DNA of 64,000 bases from the NCBI GenBank assembly GCA_900169975.1, contig LT827126.1, positions 186,001-250,000 of the forward strand, written 5' to 3'. Both the position numbers and the translations under genes were made by a program. Below the pieces are notes generated by a model, which was not told where the DNA came from, did not search any database, and saw nothing but the letters and a program-made list of their open reading frames with translations. Source of the stretch: Pseudoflavonifractor sp. Marseille-P3106. GTDB lineage: Bacteria; Bacillota; Clostridia; Oscillospirales; Oscillospiraceae. Below are positions 47,342 to 55,099 of the stretch, one piece after another; the first letter of the stretch is position 1, and each line of letters begins with the position of its first letter.

Positions 47342-48219
47342 TGGAGGGAATTATTTTTAAGTCCCTGTCGGGCTTTTACTACGTGGACTGCGGCGGCGGG
47401 ACGGTCACCTGCCGGGCCAGGGGAAAGTTCCGCCACGAGAAGGTGAAGCCTCTGGTGGGGGACCGGGTGGAGGTGACCGCCCGGGCGGACGGCTCGGGTA
47501 CCGTGGACGTAGTGCTCCCCCGGAAAAACGAGTTCCAGCGCCCCGCGGTGGCCAACATCGACTTATTGGTGGTTGTGGCCTCCGGGGCCATCCCAATCAC
47601 CGATCCCTTCCTCATCGACCGGGTGGTGGCCATGGCCGAGCGCCGGGGCTGTGAGAGCGTGATCTGCTTCAACAAGTGGGATCTGGAGCAGCCAGCCGAC
47701 CTCTATGAGACCTACTGCCGGGCCGGGTTCCCCACCCTCCGGGTGAGCGCCGAAACAGGGGAGGGAATGGAAGAACTCTCCCGTCTGATTGCCGGAAAGG
47801 TCTGCGCCTTTACAGGGAACTCCGGCGTGGGGAAGTCCAGCATTCTCAACGCTCTGGAACCTACCTTTCAGCTCCAGGTGGGGGATGTGAGCGAAAAGCT
47901 GGGCCGCGGGCGGCACACCACCCGCCACGTGGAGCTCTTCCGCCTGAAAAACGGGACCGTGGTGGCCGATACGCCGGGCTTCTCTTCCTTTGAAGAGGAG
48001 GACGGGGTGGGCTGCGCCCCAGAGGAGCTCCAGTACGCCTTCCGCGAGTTCGCCCCCTACCTGGACCGGTGCCGGTTCGTGGGCTGCGCCCATGTAAAGG
48101 AAAAGGACTGTGCAGTTCTTGAGGCGCTGGCGGCAGGGGAGATTTCCCCCACCCGGCACGCCAGCTATGTGCGCCTCTACGAGCAGGCGAAGGAGGTGCC
48201 GGAATGGGGGCGGAAATGA
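47341..48219 (+). CDS. rsgA: Ribosome small subunit GTPase RsgA
   Basis: A 292-residue circularly permuted GTPase for 30S maturation. An N-terminal OB fold (SLSGFYYVDCGGGTVTCRA) precedes G4 (CFNKWD), G1 (GNSGVGKSSILNAL), G3 (DTPGFSSF), and a zinc domain with CRFVGCAHVKEKDCAV. Start overlaps the kinase stop (TGATG). Confidence 0.94.
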   Translation: MEGIIFKSLSGFYYVDCGGGTVTCRARGKFRHEKVKPLVGDRVEVTARADGSGTVDVVLPRKNEFQRPAVANIDLLVVVASGAIPITDPFLIDRVVAMAERRGCESVICFNKWDLEQPADLYETYCRAGFPTLRVSAETGEGMEELSRLIAGKVCAFTGNSGVGKSSILNALEPTFQLQVGDVSEKLGRGRHTTRHVELFRLKNGTVVADTPGFSSFEEEDGVGCAPEELQYAFREFAPYLDRCRFVGCAHVKEKDCAVLEALAAGEISPTRHASYVRLYEQAKEVPEWGRK

Positions 48220-48851
48220 CCGCTTTGCTCTTCGGCAGCGTACCCTCCGGGCGCTGGGACTATCTCAGGACTTACTGCCCCGATCCGGGGCTGGTGATTT
48301 GCGCCGATGGCGGGGTGCACTGCGCAAGGGCCGCCGGATACGTCCCGGATCTCCTCATCGGGGACTGGGACTCCGGAGGACGGCCCGAGGCGGGCATCCC
48401 CTCGGTGACCCTGCCGCCGGAAAAGGACCTCACCGACCTCCAGGCGGCCGCCGGGCTGGCCCTGGAGCGGGGGTTTGTCCGGCTGGTGCTCTGCGGCTGC
48501 GTGGGCGGACGGCTGGATCAGACCGCCGCCAACCTGGCGCTGCTGGAGTGGGTCCACGACCGGGGCGGAGAGGGCCTGCTGCTGGACGAGGGGAACGAAG
48601 TACGGTTCTGGGATGGCGCGTCCCTGACGCTCCCTCGGGACGAGAACTACCGCTTTCTCTCCCTGATCCCCCTGGACCGGACGGTCTCCGGCCTCACCCT
48701 GCGGGGGGTGAAGTACCCTCTGGAGAGGGCCTCCCTCACCCGGGGCGACACGCTCACCGTGAGCAATGAGATCACGGCCGAGGAGGCCTGTCTCTCCGCC
48801 GAATCCGGTCGGATGCTGGTCATCCGCAGCCGGAAACGGAACACAAACTGA
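48204..48851 (+). CDS. thiN: Thiamine diphosphokinase
   Basis: A 215-residue enzyme making thiamine diphosphate. Motifs CADGGVHCARAAG, LIGDWDS (metal Asp), PPEKDLTDLQAA and GCVGGRLDQT. GGAGG seven bases before ATG sets the start, which overlaps rsgA by 16 bases. In Bacillus an rpe gene lies between; it is missing here. Confidence 0.92.
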   Translation: MGAEMTALLFGSVPSGRWDYLRTYCPDPGLVICADGGVHCARAAGYVPDLLIGDWDSGGRPEAGIPSVTLPPEKDLTDLQAAAGLALERGFVRLVLCGCVGGRLDQTAANLALLEWVHDRGGEGLLLDEGNEVRFWDGASLTLPRDENYRFLSLIPLDRTVSGLTLRGVKYPLERASLTRGDTLTVSNEITAEEACLSAESGRMLVIRSRKRNTN

Positions 48852-48870
48852 ATCAAAGGCCGCACCAACG

Positions 48871-48924
48871 GCCGCCCTCCTTCGTATACTGGGTTATCCG
48901 GAATAGAAGGGGGGCGGCTTTTTT
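48871..48924 (+). terminator. Terminator after thiN
   Basis: GCCGCCCTCCTTC (48,871-48,883) pairs with GAAGGGGGGCGGC (48,906-48,918); six T follow. Confidence 0.8.
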
Positions 48925-48937
48925 GCTGTCGGAAGAG

Positions 48938-49093
48938 ATGAAACACAATCTGGGCCTGGCCGCGGCCTGCACCGGCGGGATCGCGGTGCTGCTTTACCCC
49001 GCCAGCCTCATCACGCTGGGACTGGGGCTTGCGCTGGGCTACAAGGGTCAGGACTACATCCGGGACCTTCTGGAGGGGGGTGAGCGGCGTTGA
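48938..49093 (+). CDS. 51-residue membrane protein upstream of spoVM
   Basis: Starts MKHNLGLAAACTGGIAVLLY, with hydrophobic stretch PASLITLGLGLALGYKG and a charged end DYIRDLLEGGERR. It overlaps the TTG start of spoVM by 4 bases (TTGA), so the two are translationally coupled. A TTG five codons upstream is an alternative start. No family is recognised; by position it may take part in spore coat formation, but that is inference. Its reading frame follows the thiN terminator. Confidence 0.6.
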   Translation: MKHNLGLAAACTGGIAVLLYPASLITLGLGLALGYKGQDYIRDLLEGGERR

Positions 49094-49161
49094 AGATCGT
49101 GGTGGTGAAGTCGCCCAAAGCCCTGCGGGGGATCCTAAAGAGCATTTTCGGGGTCAAGTGA
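49090..49161 (+). CDS. spoVM: Stage V sporulation protein M (SpoVM), 23 residues
   Basis: A very small gene starting with TTG: residues 2-20 are KIVVVKSPKALRGILKSIF, matching SpoVM (Bacillus MKFYTIKLPKFLGGIVRAML) in the Lys-Leu/Ser-Pro-Lys core, the Gly-Ile pair and size. SpoVM is an amphipathic helix that marks the curved forespore membrane and recruits SpoIVA. GGAGGGGGG is about nine bases upstream. The position after prpC-prkC-rsgA-thiN is the same as in Bacillus, and sipL/spoIVA follow, so the call is strong despite size. Confidence 0.85.
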   Translation: MKIVVVKSPKALRGILKSIFGVK

Positions 49162-49167
49162 GCTGTG

Positions 49168-49200
49168 GAGGGGAGGACAAATTGTCCTCCCCTCTTTTTT
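49168..49200 (+). terminator. Terminator of spoVM
   Basis: GAGGGGAGGACA / TGTCCTCCCCTC stem, AAT loop, six T. Seven bases after the spoVM stop. Confidence 0.88.
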
Positions 49201-49292
49201 GCCCGGCTGTCAGGCATACCCCACCCGCCGGGGACATATAGATGCACAGAAGAAACGAGGCGGGATGCCTGTACAAGGAGTGGAACGCGCTT

Positions 49293-50816
49293 ATGGAATT
49301 AGAACTGGACAGGACGCAGCTGAACGGATACGAGGCCCTGCTGGACACGACACTTTTCCAGGAGGAGACTCTGGAGATGATCGTCCCGGACGCCTGCCCC
49401 GATATCCTTCGCGTGGTGGAGACCGACGGCAAGGTCCTGCTGCGGAGCAAAGAGGCCATGGAGGGCAGAGTGGAGCTGACAGGGACGATCCGGGCCTGCG
49501 TCCTTTATCTGCCTGACGGAGAGAGCGGGATGCGGCACCTGGAGGTTTCCATCCCCTTCCGCGCCTGCGCGGAGGGAAAGGACATCGGCCCAGGCTGCTC
49601 GGTGACGGCCTGTGCCCGGCTCCGCCGGGCCGACACCCGGGCGGTCAATCCCAGAAAAGTACTGGTGCGGGCGGAGGCGGCGGTGGATGTGACCGTCTTT
49701 TCCCCCATGGCGGAAAGTATTTGCAGTCAGGTGCCGGACGCCGCGGAACGGAGCGTGGAACAGCTCACCGAGACCCAGGAGGTCTACCTCACCGCCTGTG
49801 TCCAGGAAAAGCCCTTCTCCCTCTCCGAAGAGGTAGCCCTCTCCGCCAGCAAACCCGCCGCCGCAGAGCTGCTGAAAAGCCGGATCGTCCTCTGCCGGGG
49901 GGAGTCCAAGATCATCGGAAACAAGCTTATCTTTAAGGGGAGCGCCGATGTCAGTCTGCTCTACCGCGGGGAGGACGACGGTGTGTATGCCGCGGGAGGA
50001 GAACTGCCTTTCTCCCAGATCATGGAGGTCTCCGGCGTGGGGGAGGGAGCCGACTGCGACATCCTCCTCACCCTCTCCGGCGGGGACTGTGCCCTGACCG
50101 GCGGGGAGGGGCGGACAGTGACTGCCTCCCTGGACCTGGTGGCCCAGGCGGTGATCCGGGAACCCCGGACGCTGGAGGTCCTGGCCGACGCGTACAGCAC
50201 CGGCCGGCCCCTGAACGCCCGGTGGGAGACCTATCCTATGGCACGGCGGGTGGACGGCGGCATCCGCAGTCAGAACGCCCGGGAAATCTGGGAGACCGGA
50301 ACGGCGGTCCGGGAGGTCACCGACTGCCGCCTGGCGGTGGGCCAGGTGGTCCGCAGCCGGGAAGGGGAGAAGCTCATCCTCACCGCCCAGGCGGAGGTGA
50401 ACGTTCTCTACACCGGCGAGGACGGCGCACTCTACGCCGCCCAGCGGCAGGTCTCCGTGCCCTGTGCCCTGGAAGTGCCGGAGGAGTGCCAGTGCTTCTG
50501 CCAGTGCGAAGGGGTGGGGGAGGTCTACGCCGCCCCTTCGGCCGGAGGACTGGAGGCCCGGTTTACACTGGACTTCCGTTACCGCGCCCAGAGCCGTCAG
50601 CAGATCACCGCCCTCTCCTCCCTGGAGCCCGGAGAGCCACGGGAAAGCACAGGGGAGCAGCCTTCTTTGGTCCTGCGGATGCTGGAGCAGGGGGAGCGGC
50701 TGTGGGATGTGGCCAAAGCCTACGCCACCACCATCGCGGACATCATCAGCGCCAATGAGCTGGAGGACGAGGCCGCGGCGGCGGGCAGGCTCCTGCTGAT
50801 TCCCAGGAAACGGTAA
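49293..50816 (+). CDS. sipL: SipL-like spore coat protein (SPOCS and LysM domains)
   Basis: A 507-residue protein with repeated SPOCS (DUF3794) segments over most of its length (e.g. LLDTTLFQEETLEMIVPDAC, VYLTACVQEKPFSL, VLADAYSTGRPLNA) and a C-terminal LysM (MLEQGERLWDVAKAYATTIA, ISANEL). This is the SipL layout; in C. difficile SipL binds SpoIVA and is needed for coat localisation. It lies 13 bp upstream of spoIVA, in agreement. I use the ATG at 49,293; the ATG at 49,242 is possible but its ribosome site is no better. Confidence 0.88.
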   Translation: MELELDRTQLNGYEALLDTTLFQEETLEMIVPDACPDILRVVETDGKVLLRSKEAMEGRVELTGTIRACVLYLPDGESGMRHLEVSIPFRACAEGKDIGPGCSVTACARLRRADTRAVNPRKVLVRAEAAVDVTVFSPMAESICSQVPDAAERSVEQLTETQEVYLTACVQEKPFSLSEEVALSASKPAAAELLKSRIVLCRGESKIIGNKLIFKGSADVSLLYRGEDDGVYAAGGELPFSQIMEVSGVGEGADCDILLTLSGGDCALTGGEGRTVTASLDLVAQAVIREPRTLEVLADAYSTGRPLNARWETYPMARRVDGGIRSQNAREIWETGTAVREVTDCRLAVGQVVRSREGEKLILTAQAEVNVLYTGEDGALYAAQRQVSVPCALEVPEECQCFCQCEGVGEVYAAPSAGGLEARFTLDFRYRAQSRQQITALSSLEPGEPRESTGEQPSLVLRMLEQGERLWDVAKAYATTIADIISANELEDEAAAAGRLLLIPRKR

Positions 50817-50829
50817 GGGGGAGAGGAAT

Positions 50830-51291
50830 ATGGAAGAAAATAAACTCTATGACGATATCGCCCAGCGCACCGGCGGCGATATCTATATCGGTGTGGTAGG
50901 CCCGGTGCGGACGGGAAAATCCACCTTCATCAAGCGCTTTATGGAGACCTTAGTGATCCCCAACATCGAAAACGTCTACCGCCGGGAGCGGGCCCGGGAC
51001 GAACTGCCCCAGAGCGGCTCGGGCCGGACAGTGATGACCGCCGAGCCCAAGTTCGTCCCCGAGGAGGCGGTGCGGGTGGAGATGGCCGACGGCGCCTCCT
51101 TCGCCGTGCGGCTCATCGACTGCGTGGGCTACATGGTCCCCGGGTCCACGGGCCAGATGGAGAACGACGCGCCCCGGATGGTGACCACCCCCTGGTACGA
51201 CCACGACATCCCCATGACAGAGGCCGCCGAGCTGGGGACCCGAAAGGTCATTGCGGAGCACTCCACCATCGGTGTGCTTGATAGCGTTTAG
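50830..51291 (+). pseudogene. spoIVA: SpoIVA 5' part, interrupted at codon 149 by the element
   Basis: Residues 1-149 are a normal SpoIVA N-terminus: P-loop GVVGPVRTGKSTF (21-33), DELPQSGSGRTVMTAEPKFV, RLIDCVGYMVPG, PWYDHDIPMTEAAELGTRKV, EHSTIGV. The Bacillus protein continues VITTDGTI for about 490 residues in total; here the sequence after codon 149 is unrelated and stops after LDSV. Lost are the rest of the ATPase domain and the middle and C-terminal domains. SpoIVA polymerises with ATP on the forespore and is essential for coat and cortex, so sporulation should be blocked unless the gene is repaired by element excision. Confidence 0.9.
51262..51290. other. Candidate left attachment site inside spoIVA
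   Basis: SpoIVA-like sequence ends within CCACCATCGGTGTG (to 51,276) and foreign sequence begins CTTGATAGCGTTT. The precise core cannot be set without the right end. Confidence 0.6.
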
Positions 51292-51433
51292 CAAAAAAAA
51301 GCAGGTCCGGCCATCACCGGAACAAACCAAGTATTACAATCGGAGCGGGACTTCCAACAGCCAAGATTATGTGTACGCCTACACAGACTTTTTTATCAAA
51401 GTTCTCCTTGGCAAACCAGCTCCAATCATCTGA

Positions 51434-51474
51434 CAACAAAGCGGCAGCACATATTTTGTGCTGCCGCTTTGTTG
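51434..51474. terminator. 18-bp hairpin at the element's left end
   Basis: Arms CAACAAAGCGGCAGCACA and exact complement around TATTT; T-rich in the 3' arm. It could stop host transcription entering the element or the reverse. Confidence 0.65.
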
Positions 51475-51565
51475 CCAGATTTTATTGATGCAGATAAAAA
51501 ATTTATGCTAACTGTCCAATATTTTGCTGATGTTCCGTTTTACATTAAGTGGCTGCAATTTGGAT

Positions 51566-51594
51566 GGGGGACCCGTTAAGGGTCTCCCATTTTT
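51566..51594 (+). terminator. Hairpin just upstream of holin gene 1
   Basis: GGGGGACCC / GGGTCTCCC, loop GTTAA, then ATTTTTAT. It ends 22 bases before the first holin ATG, so it could act as a leader attenuator. Confidence 0.6.
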
Positions 51595-51615
51595 ATAAGG
51601 AGATGAGATAACTTC

Positions 51616-52002
51616 ATGAGCATGTTAGATGTTCTCAAGAAAATATACACCATATTTTGGGGAGTTCCAGATAGCTGGCTCTATGCCGTAATAGCGCTTG
51701 TCATACTAGACTATATCACCGGAGTATGTGCGGCAATCCACAGCAAAGAGTTATCGAGTGAAATAGGTGCTAAAGGCATTGCAAAAAAGATGGCGACATT
51801 TGCAGTCATCTCACTCGCGCATATTCTTGATGAATATGTTTTGAAAGAGGGCGGAGCGATACAGACCATGACCTCCATTTTCTACATTGTCAATGAAAGT
51901 ATCAGCATTTTGGAAAATGCGATTCGAACGGGTCTGCCCGTCTGCTGCAATCATGTAAAGTCAACCTTTTCAGATTCGGGCAAGTCATTTCCCCTTATTT
52001 AA
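51616..52002 (+). CDS. Phage holin family protein, copy 1 (altered C-terminus)
   Basis: A 128-residue membrane protein of the phage holin 4/toxin-secretion holin type: three hydrophobic helices (DSWLYAVIALVILDYITGV, ATFAVISLAHILDEYV, MTSIFYIVNESISI). Residues 50-109 are identical to copy 2 (53,860) but the tail after GLPV is unrelated (CCNHVKSTFSDSGKSF), replacing the charged end. AAGGAG lies upstream. Holins form membrane pores for lysin release; the changed tail may alter timing or inactivate it. Confidence 0.82.
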   Translation: MSMLDVLKKIYTIFWGVPDSWLYAVIALVILDYITGVCAAIHSKELSSEIGAKGIAKKMATFAVISLAHILDEYVLKEGGAIQTMTSIFYIVNESISILENAIRTGLPVCCNHVKSTFSDSGKSFPLI

Positions 52003-52053
52003 CTTTGTCATATAATCTTTAGAAAGTTCGATATTTTATATAGTCTGTATGTG

Positions 52054-52079
52054 AAGCGACGTTTTAACGTCGCTTTTGT
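52054..52079 (+). terminator. Terminator after holin gene 1
   Basis: AAGCGACGTT / AACGTCGCTT followed by TTGTGCTTTTT. Confidence 0.7.
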
Positions 52080-52139
52080 GCTTTTTAGGAGACAGAAGTG
52101 ATGCGATAGAGGCTTGTTTACAAAAAAGTAATAATTCGG

Positions 52140-52174
52140 ACTGTCCGATATTCTGGGCTTGCCACGTTTTACAT
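52140..52174 (+). promoter_or_regulatory. 35-bp block shared with 51,511-51,545, possible element promoter
   Basis: ACTGTCC at 52,140 and CGTTTTACAT at 52,165, with the same 25-base offset as in the copy at 51,511 and 51,536. Both lie ahead of genes (lipoprotein and holin 1). No sigma-A pair fits, so it may be a phage late-type promoter. Confidence 0.45.
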
Positions 52175-52266
52175 AATGAGAGCAGTCAAAGGAGGTGCTA
52201 TCTATCCAAGTAACAAGCAGTATCTAATAGTTGCCGAAAAATGTAATGAAGAGGAGTAATTGAAAG

Positions 52267-52986
52267 ATGAAGTTTATTTGTGAAAGCGCAACTGTTATCA
52301 TCCAGAGGTTGGGAACTTCTCTAAAAAAGAATAGAATCGATGTTTTCATTCTTCTGCTGGTTCTCACCGCCTCACTTGCTGCATGTAGCCAATCTCAAGA
52401 GTTACCTGAGGCATCAGGTGAAACAATGGACTGGGAGCGTCAGGAAATAATCTTGGAAGATGGAATCCCTTGGTCTGTGGATGAGCAGGGGAATCGCATC
52501 CAGTTAGGCGAAGCTCTTCAACCTCCGGCTGAGTGGGAAAATCAGGACCTGGGAGGAAGGAATGAGGCAACGACCTTGAGCGGGGACCCTGATGTACAAG
52601 GAGCACTCATTTCTCAGACAGATGGATGGCTTGTTGTGACATATACCAGAGGCGATACATATGTCTATAAAACGTCAGATGGTGGAAGCACTTGGGTAGA
52701 AACGAATGCTCCGGACATTTTATATGTTCCAGGAGCTGTTGGCTTCATAAATGAAGACCGACTGATAATTGCAGAAAAGCTCTTTGTTGGCGCCCCTGTC
52801 TTCATCACTAAAGATGGTGGTGAGAGCTGGGAACAGGTAGAAATGCCAAATGAAAGAGCAGTGGTACAAAGAATTGAAGTAACTAAAGATAAGATTGTCA
52901 TGTTCGTCCAGAAAGGTGAAGAAAGATGGGAAATGGAATCTTTTGACCTTGGCGATTCATGGTCCATAATCCAGTCATTACAATAG
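52267..52986 (+). CDS. Lipoprotein with BNR/Asp-box repeats
   Basis: A 239-residue protein with an unusually long N-terminal region before the lipobox LAAC (Cys about 39), so it is probably membrane-anchored outside. Three Asp-box-like motifs (TSDGGSTWVE, TKDGGESWEQ, and DLGDSWSI) suggest a beta-propeller-like fold as in sialidases or Ycf48; catalytic residues are not evident. Superinfection exclusion or surface change are possible roles of a prophage lipoprotein, but unproven. Confidence 0.75.
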   Translation: MKFICESATVIIQRLGTSLKKNRIDVFILLLVLTASLAACSQSQELPEASGETMDWERQEIILEDGIPWSVDEQGNRIQLGEALQPPAEWENQDLGGRNEATTLSGDPDVQGALISQTDGWLVVTYTRGDTYVYKTSDGGSTWVETNAPDILYVPGAVGFINEDRLIIAEKLFVGAPVFITKDGGESWEQVEMPNERAVVQRIEVTKDKIVMFVQKGEERWEMESFDLGDSWSIIQSLQ

Positions 52987-53109
52987 GTAGATATAGTGGC
53001 CCGTTTTAGCTGCCTTGGACAAGTGGTTAATGCGTTAAGTCCTCTTGGCCGTTGCACCTACTCATTGTTTTGATATATTGAAACAAATAGAAGAAAGGAA
53101 GTTTATACA

Positions 53110-53754
53110 ATGGCTAAAGGCTGTGATTCTGCAACTACGTTCATGTACGAATCTCGTGCTCAAGAACTGAAGGATGAAGGCTATGTCTTCATCGGCCGCT
53201 ATCTTAACCGTCGTGAGAAAGTTCGTGACGAGTTGACGGCGGCTGAGATTGAGAAGTTGAACGGCAAGGGAATCTATATTGTCGCTCTCTATGAGGCTGC
53301 TGCAGGCAACGACATTAACCACTTCACTAAAGCCAATGGAAAGGCTGATGCGAGAGAGGCAGTCGAGTTGGCGGAGAATTTGGGTGTGCCGGGCGGCTAT
53401 CCGATTTATTTCTGTGTTGATACAGATGTACTGAAGGGCCAGATTGAGACGAACGTCGTTCCTTATGTCCAGGGAGTTCTTGAAATTCTGGAAGACACTG
53501 ACTATAAGCTGGGCGTTTATGGTTCGAAAGCCGTCTGCAAGTACATCCGTGGTAGCTATAGTGCTACAGAGCGGTATATGTTTGTTTGCGACAATGACTG
53601 GAGTGAAACAGACCAGGGTTTCGAGCCTGAAGAATATGATTTCGACGACTGGAATCTGCGGCAGTACAAGTGGAACCAGCCGCTGCCTGAAACCGGCGTT
53701 CTGATTGATTATGTTGAATCCTCCTCCCACGGCGGAGGCGGCTGGATTCTGTAA
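53110..53754 (+). CDS. DUF1906/Rv2525c-like glycoside hydrolase-like protein (probable lysin)
   Basis: A 214-residue TIM-barrel-like protein: MAKGCDSATTFMYESRAQEL, FIGRYLNRREK, YPIYFCVDTDV, GVYGSKAVCKYI and DNDWSETDQG, all typical of DUF1906. It has no signal peptide, as expected for a holin-dependent endolysin, and lies between two holin genes. Enzyme activity has not been shown for most of the family. It has its own terminator. Confidence 0.82.
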   Translation: MAKGCDSATTFMYESRAQELKDEGYVFIGRYLNRREKVRDELTAAEIEKLNGKGIYIVALYEAAAGNDINHFTKANGKADAREAVELAENLGVPGGYPIYFCVDTDVLKGQIETNVVPYVQGVLEILEDTDYKLGVYGSKAVCKYIRGSYSATERYMFVCDNDWSETDQGFEPEEYDFDDWNLRQYKWNQPLPETGVLIDYVESSSHGGGGWIL

Positions 53755-53795
53755 ATCGTTCAAAAAATATAGTAGGTTCTACAGAATTTGCCAAT

Positions 53796-53834
53796 AAAAG
53801 GCGAGCGGCTTTCTCCGAGAGCCGCTCGCCTTTT
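53796..53834 (+). terminator. Terminator after the DUF1906 gene
   Basis: AAAAGGCGAGCGGCT / AGCCGCTCGCCTTTT, 15 bp perfect with a 9-nt loop. Confidence 0.88.
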
Positions 53835-53859
53835 ACAATCCCCGATTTTGAGGTGTAAA

Positions 53860-54252
53860 ATGAGAAACATTGTTCAAATATTTTATGGAATCCCGGATAG
53901 TTGGCTCTATGCTGTCATTGCCTTAGTTGTTCTGGATTATATTACTGGCGTGTGCGCAGCTATCCACAATGGAAGCCTATCGAGCGAGATAGGTGCTAAA
54001 GGCATTGCAAAAAAGATGGCGACATTTGCAGTCATCTCACTTGCACATATTCTTGATGAATATGTTTTGAAAGAGGGCGGAGCAATACAGACCATGACCT
54101 CCATTTTCTATATTGTCAATGAAAGCATCAGCATTTTGGAAAATGCAATTCGAACGGGTCTGCCCGTCCCTGAAAAGCTGAAAAGTATTATCAGAAGTCT
54201 GGGTGAAAGTGAAGAAAGTTCTGAAATTAGTGACGAAAAGGAAGAAAAATGA
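53860..54252 (+). CDS. Phage holin family protein, copy 2
   Basis: A 130-residue protein with the same helices as copy 1 and an intact charged C-terminus (PEKLKSIIRSLGESEESSEI). DNA from 53,989 to 54,168 differs from copy 1 at only six positions, all silent, while the region before is clearly more divergent, which suggests recent gene conversion. GAGGTG precedes the ATG. Confidence 0.82.
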   Translation: MRNIVQIFYGIPDSWLYAVIALVVLDYITGVCAAIHNGSLSSEIGAKGIAKKMATFAVISLAHILDEYVLKEGGAIQTMTSIFYIVNESISILENAIRTGLPVPEKLKSIIRSLGESEESSEISDEKEEK

Positions 54253-54307
54253 CAACATCTTTTCAACAAATCAGGCTGATAAGTTTAGCAAAATATTCAT
54301 TACAACA

Positions 54308-54336
54308 TTGACTAAAATAATGAAATATGGTATAAT
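54308..54336 (+). promoter_or_regulatory. Element promoter 1 (RNase H-RecJ-RecG operon)
   Basis: TTGACT, 17-bp spacer ending ATATGG, TATAAT; the TGG before TATAAT is an extended -10. The downstream sequence has the palindrome CTAAGC-N8-GCTTAG at 54,357-54,376. The same form is found at 61,775 and 63,223. Confidence 0.8.
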
Positions 54337-54356
54337 ATACGAGTAAACAGAAAGCA

Positions 54357-54376
54357 CCTAAGCACCAAAGAGCTTA
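54357..54376. promoter_or_regulatory. AAGCACC operator-like palindrome 1
   Basis: CTAAGC-N8-GCTTAG directly after promoter 1, with an AAGCACC on the left arm, sharing the AAGCAC core with 60,066-60,093 and 61,731-61,762. Confidence 0.5.
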
Positions 54377-54394
54377 GTAGGGAGGAGTCGAAAT

Positions 54395-55090
54395 ATGTCC
54401 GTCAAGCCAGAGGCTGTTATCTATACAGATGGTTCATGTCTTGGAAACCCCGGCCCTGGCGGCTGGGCGTCTATCGTGATAGTTGGTGGCACCACACAGG
54501 AGATGAGCGGCGGAGACCCATCCACAACAAATAACCGGATGGAGCTGCTGGGCGTTATCAATGGTCTGAAATCTCTACGTGGCCCCCACATCGTGAAGAT
54601 TTTCTCAGACTCCAAATACATCACGGACGCTTTCAATAAGTACTGGCTGAAAAGCTGGAAAAAGAACGGTTGGAAGCGGAAGGATGGCCCCCTTAAGAAC
54701 GAGGAGCTGTGGAAGGAGCTGGATGCCCTTACGCAGAAGCATATCTGCACATTCGTATGGGTAAAGGGCCACGCCGGAAACCAGTACAATGAACGGTGCG
54801 ATGAACTGGCAGTCATTGAGAGCCGGAGGGCAAGTGGTGAGTGGACCAATGAGTGGGAGGCCCAGACTGGCGAAGATGACAAAGCTCCACAGAATGATAG
54901 TCCAGAAAGCACTGAGGCCATTGAGGCGTTGGAGGATTACATCAGAACAACGAATAGAGAGATTATCGGAGTAGAGACTCCCTGCGGTAGCCTGCCGTTC
55001 TGCGAGTATTGTGCAGGCGGCTCCGTGCAGTGCATCTGTGCGAAGGCATATATGGCATACCGGAGGGATGTCTGCGCACAGAGGGAATGA
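54395..55090 (+). CDS. rnhA: RNase HI with C-terminal Cys-rich extension
   Basis: A 231-residue protein whose first 145 residues are a complete RNase HI (YTDGSCLGNPGPGGWASIV, TTNNRMELLGVI, SDSKYI, VKGHAGNQYNERCDELA: all active-site Asp/Glu/His present). The final 60 residues contain PFCEYCAGGSVQCICAK, a possible zinc site seldom seen in host RNase HI. It degrades RNA in RNA-DNA hybrids, useful for primer removal by an element that replicates. First gene of an operon with RecJ- and RecG-like genes. Confidence 0.9.
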   Translation: MSVKPEAVIYTDGSCLGNPGPGGWASIVIVGGTTQEMSGGDPSTTNNRMELLGVINGLKSLRGPHIVKIFSDSKYITDAFNKYWLKSWKKNGWKRKDGPLKNEELWKELDALTQKHICTFVWVKGHAGNQYNERCDELAVIESRRASGEWTNEWEAQTGEDDKAPQNDSPESTEAIEALEDYIRTTNREIIGVETPCGSLPFCEYCAGGSVQCICAKAYMAYRRDVCAQRE

Positions 55091-55099
55091 GGAGAGAGT

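Larger units (their letters stand above)
51292..51615. other. Non-coding left end of the element
   Basis: No convincing gene; an open frame to 51,433 is a shadow running on from spoIVA. It holds an 18-bp hairpin, a terminator and the 35-bp block at 51,511-51,545 that recurs at 52,140-52,174. Confidence 0.5.

Noticed and set aside
51251-51433. Open frame crossing the spoIVA junction
   Set aside because: Out of frame with spoIVA and of unlikely composition; it is a shadow over the junction.
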